6,416 nucleotides of DNA. It comes from Methanobacteriota archaeon (GTDB taxonomy: Archaea; Hydrothermarchaeota; Hydrothermarchaeia; Hydrothermarchaeales; BMS3B). Position 1 is the first letter of the stretch, and each line of letters begins with the position of its first letter. Location: assembly GCA_003229935.1 (NCBI GenBank), contig QIGD01000146.1, positions 1-6,416 on the forward strand. The letters are read 5' to 3'. The notes below the pieces were generated by a model. It was given only the letters and a program-made list of their open reading frames with translations, did no database searches and was not told the origin of the DNA. This document shows positions 1-5,171 of the stretch, one piece after another. A program made the position numbers and the translations under genes.

Positions 1-48
1 TAATCTCGACATCTCTTTTGCCTCTATTTCTCTCTTTTTTTCCGTCAT
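1..48 (-). CDS. 5' end of an unknown gene, running off the left edge
   Basis: An ATG at 48 opens a frame of 16 codons (MTEKKREIEAKEMSRL) that stays open to base 1. The visible part is rich in Lys and Glu and should be helical; no family can be named. It starts 8 bases after the stop of the winged-helix remnant on the same strand, and a weak GTGATT ribosome-site-like sequence overlaps that stop, so the two may have been co-transcribed. The call rests on the start, spacing and open frame only. Confidence 0.4.
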   Translation of the reverse strand, partial: MTEKKREIEAKEMSRL

Positions 49-56
49 TTTAATCA

Positions 57-368
57 CTAAATTAATATTCTATTTGATTCTTTAGGGTGGGGTATATCCC
101 ATGTATGAATCTCAAGTACTTCCTTCTTTTTAAAGTTTCCCCCTTCATAAATGCGAGGAGCTTCTGTTTTGTTTTGGAATATTGTTGTATCAACAAGGTT
201 CCATCTTGGCTCTAAAGTTTCTATTATTATTTTACGTTCTAATTTTTGTTTAATGATTAGATTTTCTAATATCAATAACAATCTCGCTACATGATTATCC
301 AGGTTTAGTTTATGAAATTGGGTTTTACCAACTTTACGGGTTTCTTCAATTATTCCTTCATCAAGCAA
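57..368 (-). pseudogene. winged-helix regulator remnant lacking its 5' half
   Basis: The first ~25 residues (LDEGIIEETRKVGKTQFHKL) read as the end of a recognition helix and the beta wing of an archaeal winged-helix regulator. A leucine-rich helix follows (about 26-45), as in dimerising members. The rest, to residue 103, is of unknown type with a hydrophilic end. The earlier helices of the HTH are missing. The frame is closed by TGA at 369-371, only a TTG is available as start, and no HTH-like sequence is found in the other frames just upstream. I therefore read it as a truncated gene. It could still be translated as a fragment. The wing similarity is seen by eye; the family assignment is inference. 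Confidence 0.5.
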
Positions 369-377
369 TCACGTGAT
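368..377. repeat. 10-bp perfect palindrome ATCACGTGAT
   Basis: The sequence reads the same on both strands. It sits exactly where the winged-helix reading frame breaks (TGA at 369-371). It could be an operator for the regulator or chance; ten bases alone do not prove a site. Confidence 0.3.
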
Positions 378-409
378 AAATCTGGGGTCAAAACGCATAT
401 TTCTGGCTT

Positions 410-456
410 CTGTCAAATGGATTTTTCGAATAAGTTAGCGGAGCAAACTGTCAAAT
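410..456. repeat. pair of 9-bp direct repeats (CTGTCAAAT) in the junction between the radA and winged-helix fragments
   Basis: CTGTCAAAT occurs at 410-418 and again at 448-456, 29 bases apart, between two truncated genes. The second copy touches the stop of the radA fragment. Such short repeats can be a target duplication or a deletion footprint, but a 9-mer pair can also arise by chance. Confidence 0.3.
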
Positions 457-537
457 CTAGGCTATACCTTTATATCCCGCATCTCTCAGCTTTTCAGCTG
501 TTACATCACCAACTCCAGGTAAATCTTCAAGCTCCAT
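457..537 (-). pseudogene. radA: 5' fragment of an archaeal radA-like recombinase gene (26 codons)
   Basis: ATG at 537 opens a 26-residue frame starting MELEDLPGVGDVTAEKL and ending in DAGYKGIA before TAG. LPGVGxxTAEKLxxAGY is the opening of the helix-hairpin-helix domain at the N-terminus of archaeal RadA, where it normally continues into a second DNA-binding helix pair and then the RecA-like ATPase core of a ~320-residue protein. Here similarity stops at residue 26, and neither other frame beyond 457 continues it. The ATG lies 10 bases after the RPA stop with only a weak GTGAG ribosome site, so the intact gene was probably the last gene of the RPA operon. HhH motifs occur in other repair proteins too, but the position at the extreme N-terminus favours RadA. 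Confidence 0.6.
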
Positions 538-547
538 AATTCTCACG

Positions 548-1861
548 TTACTCAGCGGATTGTGAGGTGGCAGCAGCAAGTATCTGGAGTTCAGTTATAG
601 GGTTGGCTTCTTCAACGCTTGCTACGATTACTTCAAGCTTTTTAGAATAATTGTTCAGTTGTACCTTCCCTTTCACAAGAACTTCTTTTCCTCTCACTGA
701 TCTTATTACACTTTTTATTTTTTCTTCGTCTGCATTGAACAACCATTCGAGGTCTTTTGAAAGAAGAGAGGCCGCTTTTGTGCCAAAGAAGACGTTCATG
801 ACGACATCAGTGCCATCATCTACATACCCTGACATCACAAGATTCTGGTCACTGTCTTCATTTTCAAACACCCTTGGCTCAAAAACTTCAACGAGTGTGC
901 CTCTGATTTCTACATAATCTCCTTTCTGAATATCTCTGATGTACTTTCGGGTATAATCCTGTAGTTTTTGCAACTCCTCTACTTTTTCCAGAGAGGGTTT
1001 GAAAGGTATAGTTCCTACTTTTTCAATATCAGCAAGAGAAGTGATTATAACTCTTTTATCACCTTCTCTGTTACTCTTCTTATAAGCCACAGGAACTCTG
1101 ATAAATTCTCCTTCTTTAATTTCTCCACAATTATATACTCTGAGCACTGCAGCACCCGTATTATCTGCCACCATCATCGAGGCAAAAGAAGAATCTTCAG
1201 TCTTCTTAAAGGTGACAATTTTCATTATCTGAGCTATAAAGCTGAAATAAGGTATCTCCTCTGAGCCCTCTGAGAGCATCTCTATCTTTATTTCTGGAGC
1301 AGATATTTTTTTGGGTATGTTAACATCCAGTGGATTCGCTTCTAATACTGTTGAATTTCCTGCATGGAGTTCAAGATGCATTTTCTGGTCCATTCTTGTA
1401 TAAGCCCCTTTCATCATGAGCACATCTCCTTTTGTGAGTAACGTTCCAAATTCAGCATGTTGATTCCATAGACATGCAGAGATAACTCCTGTGCTGTCAG
1501 CAAGCACAGCGCTGTCAGCAAGCACAGCCTTTACTAATTTACCCTTACCTTTCTTTTCCTTCTTTGTGAACTCTTTCATAGGATATATGTGTAAAACTCT
1601 TAAAACAAGATTTACACTCTTCATACCTTCAAAAAGTTCAGAAACAGTTAACGTTTCCCTCGTTTTTATAGGCTTCACTACTGAAGAAATATCCACCTCT
1701 TCTTCCTTAGCTACAATCAGGGCTGCTGCGTCCTGACTTATAAGACCTTTAAAATCACTCATTTTTTCTTCGATTAGTTTTAATATGTATGTCTTACTTT
1801 TTTCTGTTTCCGTAATAATTTTTTCAACAACCTCATCAAAAGAAATGTCATATGTACTCAT
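548..1861 (-). CDS. rpa: replication protein A, archaeal type, three OB folds
   Basis: This 437-residue protein should coat single-stranded DNA in replication, repair and recombination in the cytoplasm. Residues ~1-60 form a helical N-terminal domain with the LISQDAAALIVAKE signature common to archaeal RPA large subunits. Three OB-like segments follow: ~65-178 (strand motif LADSTGVISACLW), ~200-285 (VADNTGAAVLRVY) and ~305-418 (VDDGTDVVMNVFFG, ending GKVQLNNYSKKLEVIV). No CxxC zinc finger is seen near the C-terminus, unlike some archaeal RPAs. The ATG at 1861 is preceded by GAGGTGG, which overlaps the TGA of the RPA-associated gene 9 bases upstream, so the two are co-transcribed. Odd point: residues 112-117 and 118-123 are identical (AVLADS) owing to a perfect 18-bp duplication inside OB fold 1. 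The stop lies 10 bases before a radA fragment. Confidence 0.9.
   Translation of the reverse strand: MSTYDISFDEVVEKIITETEKSKTYILKLIEEKMSDFKGLISQDAAALIVAKEEEVDISSVVKPIKTRETLTVSELFEGMKSVNLVLRVLHIYPMKEFTKKEKKGKGKLVKAVLADSAVLADSTGVISACLWNQHAEFGTLLTKGDVLMMKGAYTRMDQKMHLELHAGNSTVLEANPLDVNIPKKISAPEIKIEMLSEGSEEIPYFSFIAQIMKIVTFKKTEDSSFASMMVADNTGAAVLRVYNCGEIKEGEFIRVPVAYKKSNREGDKRVIITSLADIEKVGTIPFKPSLEKVEELQKLQDYTRKYIRDIQKGDYVEIRGTLVEVFEPRVFENEDSDQNLVMSGYVDDGTDVVMNVFFGTKAASLLSKDLEWLFNADEEKIKSVIRSVRGKEVLVKGKVQLNNYSKKLEVIVASVEEANPITELQILAAATSQSAE
1493..1528. repeat. perfect 2 x 18-bp tandem repeat inside rpa
   Basis: Bases 1493-1510 and 1511-1528 are identical and in frame, adding one extra AVLADS to a beta strand of the first RPA OB fold. 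Each unit begins GCTGT and ends ACAGC, so each is also weakly self-complementary. The lack of any divergence points to a recent slippage event. Confidence 0.95.
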
Positions 1862-1870
1862 ACAACCACC

Positions 1871-2521
1871 TCATTTAACTTCTTTGAACCTACCTATTTT
1901 AGGCTCAAAGATGATTCCTGCTGTAAGCAAGTCATTCAGGATTTTATCTAAAGTATCTTCGGATATTTTTTCTTTGTTTCCATTCTCACAAAAAGCAGAG
2001 ACTAATGCAGTATATTTGATTCCATTTGCTCTTGAATTGTCTTTGATATACTGAGAGATTCTTTCTACATCCTCGTTATTTGACTCAGTAATCTTTTTTT
2101 CAACAGGTTTTCCAAAGATACTGATTAAATCTGCTCTGAAGAGTTCAGCATCCAGAACGGTAATGTCTGTAATTGTCTCTCCGAGGATATATCGCTCTCT
2201 CTGGAACTCTTTTATTTTCCCGATTATCCTGACCAAAGCACCATCCTCTACTCCTTGTGCACGCTTAATAGCACCCCTAAAGAATCTTACGGATATCTCA
2301 TCTGTATTTTCTTGAAGTGTAGTATGTCTAAATGGTGTGACTTTGAAGAAAGCCAGTTGCGTCTCTGAATTAAAATAAGAATTACTTACAACACCTACAA
2401 TATGTACCCTTCTTGCTTTTATATCACCTAATTGTAAATATTTACCTATTTCATCTTCCTTCATTTCAGAGTTTATAATATCAGGGATTCTTGCTTTAAT
2501 TGCGACATATCTTTTCATCAT
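1871..2521 (-). CDS. RPA-associated OB-fold protein (COG3390-like) with C-terminal winged helix
   Basis: The N-terminus MMKRYVAIKARIPDI, then KARRVHIVGVVSNSYF and a strand-rich stretch containing FFRGAIKRAQ and LVRIIGKIKEFQ, matches the layout of the archaeal RPA-associated proteins that sit beside rpa genes (they read 'R-FAAE ... ARINRVFIVGVL ... GKAR-F'). That part is about residues 1-130 and should be an OB fold. After a linker, residues ~145-216 look like a winged helix (RISQYIKDNSRANGIKYTALV ... LDKILNDLLTAGIIFEPKIGRFK), as at the end of eukaryotic RPA32. I start it at 2521: GGAGGG lies 5 bases upstream, and the previous gene ends one base before. A second in-frame ATG at 2518 has 8-base spacing and is equally possible; a longer start at 2542 would lie ahead of the ribosome site. 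It probably partners the RPA encoded 9 bases downstream. Confidence 0.75.
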   Translation of the reverse strand: MMKRYVAIKARIPDIINSEMKEDEIGKYLQLGDIKARRVHIVGVVSNSYFNSETQLAFFKVTPFRHTTLQENTDEISVRFFRGAIKRAQGVEDGALVRIIGKIKEFQRERYILGETITDITVLDAELFRADLISIFGKPVEKKITESNNEDVERISQYIKDNSRANGIKYTALVSAFCENGNKEKISEDTLDKILNDLLTAGIIFEPKIGRFKEVK

Positions 2522-2522
2522 A

Positions 2523-3149
2523 TTATCCCTCCAAAATTTCATTTCTTAGTTTTATCTGCTTCCTTGCAGAAGAGTCAACAAAAGGTTCCCAGGATTCTTC
2601 ACACACCTTTGGGTTCAAACCAAAAGAGCATATTCGTGTATATATTTCCAGTCTTTTTGCTTCTTTCAGCCTTTCGAGAAACTTTGTCTTGTTTGCCTTG
2701 GAGTGTATGCAGTTCAAACACTTGTTCGATTTCTCATTTACTGTTATGAGAATCAGAGATTTTACCAAATCGCTCTTTTTGAACTCCACTTTCAATCTCT
2801 GAAGGCGATAGACATAACTCATAATGAGTTTTTCTATATTTTCCTCAGTAGCAGAAATTATCTCATTAGCGATATGTGAATCTTCTTTTTCTATAGGGGC
2901 ACACTCTGTATTCTGCAGATTATAAAAACACACCCGGTCAGTGAACCATGGAGTCATCCCCATTTTTTGAGTTTTTAACACATCTGCCCTGGAGTGTACA
3001 CAGTTTATGCATGGATTATTCTTACTGTATTTTTTTAGTGCCTGAAAGAGCTGTTCTTCTACGCCATCAGAGCTTTTGAACAATCTCGTGAAGCTTCTCA
3101 CAAGATGAGGTGCTTTATTATTTATCTCCTCACCACGATACTTCTGCAT
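2523..3149 (-). CDS. protein with two copies of a CxxCxHS...C...C metal-binding motif
   Basis: I do not recognise this 208-residue protein as a named family. It contains an internal duplication: C47-C50-H52-S53 with C74 and C83, and C144-C147-H149-S150 with C174 and C183. The last two cysteines are eight residues apart in both copies and each pair follows an Arg-[VI] (DRVC, TRIC). Each copy is preceded by a helix (VEEQLFQALKKYSK; KKSDLVKSLILITVNEK). Four Cys plus a His per copy suggests zinc; an Fe-S cluster is also possible. No signal peptide or membrane segment is seen. ATG 3149 has AGGAGGG 7 bases upstream. It lies between the tatA-like gene (41-base gap) and the RPA-associated gene (1-base gap), so it is an operon member, and a role with RPA on DNA is inferred from position only. 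Confidence 0.75.
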   Translation of the reverse strand: MQKYRGEEINNKAPHLVRSFTRLFKSSDGVEEQLFQALKKYSKNNPCINCVHSRADVLKTQKMGMTPWFTDRVCFYNLQNTECAPIEKEDSHIANEIISATEENIEKLIMSYVYRLQRLKVEFKKSDLVKSLILITVNEKSNKCLNCIHSKANKTKFLERLKEAKRLEIYTRICSFGLNPKVCEESWEPFVDSSARKQIKLRNEILEG

Positions 3150-3190
3150 TTTAATACCCTCCTGATTTGGTTTGGAGTAAGGAATTTGTA

Positions 3191-3352
3191 TTAGCGGTCT
3201 TCGTCTTTTTTCTCTTCCTTTCCTTCTTCCATACCTTTTTCAAGCTCTACTCTGGCCTTTCCTATACTTCTAGCCAGCTCTGGTATTCTACTCCCCCCGA
3301 AAAGCACCAGAACAACCAGGAAGATTATTATTAATTCATTTTGACCTATCAT
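3191..3352 (-). CDS. tatA: TatA/E-like twin-arginine translocase component
   Basis: A 53-residue protein: MIGQNELIIIFLVVLVLFGG is one membrane segment (about residues 5-18). It is followed by the family's FGG hinge, the SRIPELARSIGKARVELEKG amphipathic helix, and a charged Glu/Lys tail. TatA oligomers form the conducting part of the Tat system that exports folded proteins. The frame is open back to a TTG at 3463, but ATG 3352 is the likely start: GGAGGTGA at 3361-3368 sits 8 bases before it, and the extra residues are unlike TatA. An ATG at 3370 lies ahead of that site. A TATA-like box lies at 3403-3411. No tatC or Tat substrate is present, and the neighbours are cytoplasmic DNA-binding proteins, which is unusual. 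TatA and TatB cannot be told apart firmly at this length. Confidence 0.8.
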   Translation of the reverse strand: MIGQNELIIIFLVVLVLFGGSRIPELARSIGKARVELEKGMEEGKEEKKDEDR

Positions 3353-3360
3353 CCTTTTTC

Positions 3361-3368
3361 TCACCTCC
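3361..3368 (-). promoter_or_regulatory. strong ribosome binding site GGAGGTGA that fixes the tatA start
   Basis: GGAGGTGA on the minus strand, 8 bases before ATG 3352, is the best match to the archaeal anti-Shine-Dalgarno in the window. It overlaps the last base of the alternative ATG at 3370, which excludes that start from using it. Confidence 0.75.
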
Positions 3369-3402
3369 ATGAGATTATTTAAAAATATGAATAGGTAGGG
3401 AG

Positions 3403-3419
3403 TATTTAAAAGAATCAGA
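3403..3419 (-). promoter_or_regulatory. TATA-box promoter of the tatA-rpa unit with shared 13-base element
   Basis: On the minus strand this reads TCTGATTCTTTTAAATA. TTTTAAATA is a good archaeal TATA box; transcription starting ~26 bases on would begin near 3381 and leave a leader of about 29 bases with the ribosome site. The first 13 bases (TCTGATTCTTTTA) recur in front of the other gene group at 4980-4992. The purine-rich BRE usual in archaea is not evident; TGATTC occupies its place. Confidence 0.55.
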
Positions 3420-3457
3420 AAGTCCCTCTGCGAAAGCTGAGGGTGGCTGACTGATTC
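3412..3457 (-). terminator. hairpin after the 182-residue gene, followed by TTTT and overlapping the next promoter
   Basis: GAATCAG (3412-3418) pairs with CTGATTC (3451-3457). Inside, CCCTC (3424-3428) pairs with GAGGG (3439-3443), closed by a GC/GC pair around a four-base loop with one mismatch. Read on the minus strand, the stem is followed at once by TTTT, like an intrinsic terminator for the unit ending at 3467. The final arm is also the upstream part of the tatA promoter, so it could instead or also be an operator. Confidence 0.5.
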
Positions 3458-3466
3458 ATCCAACCC

Positions 3467-4015
3467 TTATTCTGAAATTGAATTAAGGTATTTAGCCACC
3501 TCTTTCTCCTTCAGATATACCCATGGAGTGGTGATTTTCTCGAAGACAGCTGCAAGAATTGATGGATATGCAGGGTCTTCCTTAGATATACCTGCGTGGT
3601 CTACGATTCTCTCAGCTTTGTTTATCTTTATGACATAATACTGGTCATAGAATTTTTCCTTTGCTTGCTCTTCTTTAATTAATTCTTTTTCTATTGATTT
3701 CATATTTTGTATTTCTTTTTCCATGTGTTTATCGTGTTCGTCTGTTTTAGGATGTTCTTTTTTCTGTTCAACTGTAGGAGATATATTGTTAGTCTGATAA
3801 CTTAGAAAATTGGTGAACCCGTTCTTCACATAATATTTAAGGAAAATCTTATCCCCCTGACTGAGTGATTGAAGTATTTTATTCCCATCTTTTTCAGTCA
3901 TACAATATTTAGTATAATACCCGCCTTCAATGGATTTTATCCAGGCTGTGTAGCCCTGGCCTTGATTTTTTTTAACACCACAATCTTCTACTTCAATTTC
4001 AATTGTTGTTGCCAT
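3467..4015 (-). CDS. unknown protein, OB-like N-terminus with charged linker and helical C-terminus
   Basis: I do not recognise this 182-residue protein. Residues 1-75 are strand-rich with alternating aromatic residues (IEIEVEDCGVK, GYTAWIKSIEGGYYTKYC, LSQGDKIFLKYYVKNGFTNF). The GD-K-F-L-K-Y-Y pattern and glycines are compatible with a small OB fold such as those of viral or plasmid ssDNA-binding proteins. Residues ~80-122 are a Lys/Glu-rich linker, probably coiled or disordered. Residues ~123-180 look helical (YDQYYVIKINKAERIVDHAG, ILAAVFEKITTPWVYLKEKEVAKYL). GGAGGG lies 6 bases before ATG 4015. The start overlaps the zinc-ribbon gene by 17 bases, so translation is probably coupled. It is the last gene of its unit, followed by a hairpin. 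The OB assignment is inference from pattern only. Confidence 0.7.
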   Translation of the reverse strand: MATTIEIEVEDCGVKKNQGQGYTAWIKSIEGGYYTKYCMTEKDGNKILQSLSQGDKIFLKYYVKNGFTNFLSYQTNNISPTVEQKKEHPKTDEHDKHMEKEIQNMKSIEKELIKEEQAKEKFYDQYYVIKINKAERIVDHAGISKEDPAYPSILAAVFEKITTPWVYLKEKEVAKYLNSISE

Positions 4016-4166
4016 TTCTAACCCTCCTTTTAATTACCTCTTTTTTATCGCAGATACTGCAAATATATTTTATATTTTTCTTGGCTTGATTCCGTGAAGT
4101 GCCATATCCTTTTTTATCACAATCACCACACAGGCCTTTTGAAGTGTATATCCTTTCAGGTTTCAT
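3999..4166 (-). CDS. small zinc-ribbon protein
   Basis: A 55-residue, very basic protein with C13-G-D-C16 and C36-S-I-C39, a two-knuckle CxxC-x19-CxxC zinc ribbon, and a C-terminal KKEVIKRRVRNGNNN. Such ribbons bind nucleic acid or protein partners. The frame is open back to a GTG at 4211, but ATG 4166 is chosen because GGAGG (4176-4180) lies 9 bases before it. This start overlaps the stop of the winged-helix gene by 11 bases, and the end overlaps the next gene by 17 bases, so translation of the three genes is likely coupled. The specific role is unknown. Confidence 0.7.
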   Translation of the reverse strand: MKPERIYTSKGLCGDCDKKGYGTSRNQAKKNIKYICSICDKKEVIKRRVRNGNNN

Positions 4167-4536
4167 CGTTGATGGCCTCCTCTTCACACAAAAGATTCCC
4201 AGTTGTTTCACATACAGACCGAAACCCTTTGTTCTTACCTTTACAGATGCTATAATAAGAACATTTATTAGGCTTGATTAAGGTTGTTTTCTTTGTCTTT
4301 CCCTCTACTCCTTTTTTGATTACAGATGTTCTCTCTTTTTCAGAAAGTTGGCTTTCCTTATAATATATTGTTGTACCTTCTTCTTTCCGTCTGTTTAATT
4401 CCCCTTTAGCAACAAGTTTGTTGACAGTGCGCTGAATGCTTGCTATATTGTGCTCTGTAAAGGTGAGGTACAATTCAGAGAGAGATGCAGACCCTTTCTC
4501 TTCTATCTTCTTTATGATTTTATCTTTAAGAGACAT
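4156..4536 (-). CDS. winged-helix protein with C-terminal four-cysteine cluster
   Basis: Residues ~1-60 form a winged helix: IIKKIEEKGSASLSELYL, a turn (TEHNIAS), recognition helix IQRTVNKLVAKGEL, and wing NRRKEEGTTIYYKE. A basic linker follows (~65-90), then C92, C98, C109 and C117 (C-x5-C-x10-C-x7-C), a probable zinc or Fe-S site. The ending FRSVCxxxxxxxC resembles DRVCxxxxxxxxC in the duplicated-motif protein of the next unit. It could be a sequence-specific regulator of the cluster or a redox/metal-responsive one; no target can be read directly. ATG 4536 has GAGGTGG 4 bases upstream (7 bases after GAGG). It follows the 126-residue gene by 25 bases and overlaps the zinc-ribbon gene by 11. 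Confidence 0.75.
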   Translation of the reverse strand: MSLKDKIIKKIEEKGSASLSELYLTFTEHNIASIQRTVNKLVAKGELNRRKEEGTTIYYKESQLSEKERTSVIKKGVEGKTKKTTLIKPNKCSYYSICKGKNKGFRSVCETTGNLLCEEEAINDET

Positions 4537-4561
4537 GATTCCACCTCTTTTTTCACCTTCT

Positions 4562-4942
4562 TCATAATTCTCCCTCTTCTGGTTCTGGAAAGATTACAAC
4601 TTTAACCGTTTTGTCATCAAGCACATCAAAGACTGCTCCACCTTTAAGGACAATGGCAACCTGTCCTTTTTTAAGGCTAAATAGTCCATTCGTTTTTACT
4701 ATCCCCTTCGTCAAAAGGTAATCTGAACTTCCTTTCAGTATTTTCTCTTTAGGTATAAATATGAAGAAATTGTCATAGTCTTTGACAATAACACCTCTGA
4801 CAACATCTCCAGAAGAAAATTTATCCCAGTACTTCTGTGGGATTAACCCTATTTTTCCCTGGTGTTTGACAATTATCTGCTCTGAGTCTCCCTTTCCGAT
4901 TTCTATCAGAGCAACGAATTGCCAGTCATCTTTTGTGGCCAT
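4562..4942 (-). CDS. unknown beta-rich protein, possibly S1/OB-like, with acidic tail
   Basis: A 126-residue protein and the first gene of the upstream unit. It is mostly strands: WQFVALIEIG, QIIVKHQGKIGLIP, SGDVVRGVIVKDYDNFFIFIP. The GLIP...GDVVxGVIV...D pattern resembles the second half of an S1-type OB fold. A second strand-rich part (~78-118, GQVAIVLKGGAVFDVLDDKTVKVVIF) follows, and the end is acidic (PEPEEGEL), as in several ssDNA-binding proteins that recruit partners through their tails. Both comparisons are weak and made by eye. ATG 4942 has GAGGTGAT just upstream and a TATA-like box at 4977-4984. No cysteines, signal peptide or membrane segment are seen. Confidence 0.7.
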   Translation of the reverse strand: MATKDDWQFVALIEIGKGDSEQIIVKHQGKIGLIPQKYWDKFSSGDVVRGVIVKDYDNFFIFIPKEKILKGSSDYLLTKGIVKTNGLFSLKKGQVAIVLKGGAVFDVLDDKTVKVVIFPEPEEGEL

Positions 4943-4976
4943 TAAATCACCTCTAAAAAAAGAAGATATACACTGG

Positions 4977-4992
4977 TTATAAAAGAATCAGA
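4977..4992 (-). promoter_or_regulatory. TATA-box promoter of the four-gene unit with shared 13-base element
   Basis: On the minus strand this reads TCTGATTCTTTTATAA. TTTTATAA is the TATA-like box, about 38 bases before ATG 4942. A start ~26 bases on would leave a short leader of about a dozen bases carrying GAGGTGAT. TCTGATTCTTTTA is identical to the element at 3407-3419 in the same orientation. Confidence 0.5.
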
Positions 4993-5171
4993 TTTTTTTG
5001 CTGAAATCGCCTTTTTTACATGCCCAGACCATGACCTCACTGCTGCTGTGAGAGCATCATTTTTCTGAAACAGATTATTTAACACGAAACATGCGAAAGA
5101 ACTTTTTAGCTGTGTTTTGACATGTTTCAACGCTTGTAGAATTCCCTCTTTACCTCTTATTGGAGAGAATC
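4993..5171. other. non-coding spacer between the gene remnant and the first gene
   Basis: No convincing gene is seen. A minus-strand frame from TTG 5130 to 4942 (62 codons) runs straight through the promoter, has its nearest ribosome-like sequence 12 bases off, and its protein lacks recognisable features. A weak 5-bp inverted repeat (CTCAC 5036-5040, GTGAG 5048-5052) is the only structure noted. Confidence 0.4.

Noticed and set aside
651..2054. Several plus-strand open frames across rpa and its partner gene
   Set aside because: They are Ser/Phe-rich antisense shadows of the minus-strand coding sequence, without ribosome sites.
3353..3463. Long form of the tatA frame starting at TTG 3463 with 37 extra residues
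   Set aside because: It spans the hairpin and the TATA-like box, and a strong GGAGGTGA is placed for ATG 3352, where TatA similarity begins.
4167..4211. GTG start at 4211 for the zinc-ribbon gene
   Set aside because: GGAGG at 4176-4180 points to ATG 4166, and the extra residues would overlap the winged-helix gene by 56 bases with no added domain.
4942..5130. 62-codon minus-strand frame from TTG
   Set aside because: It runs through the promoter and ribosome site of the following gene, has a poorly spaced ribosome-like sequence and no recognisable protein features.
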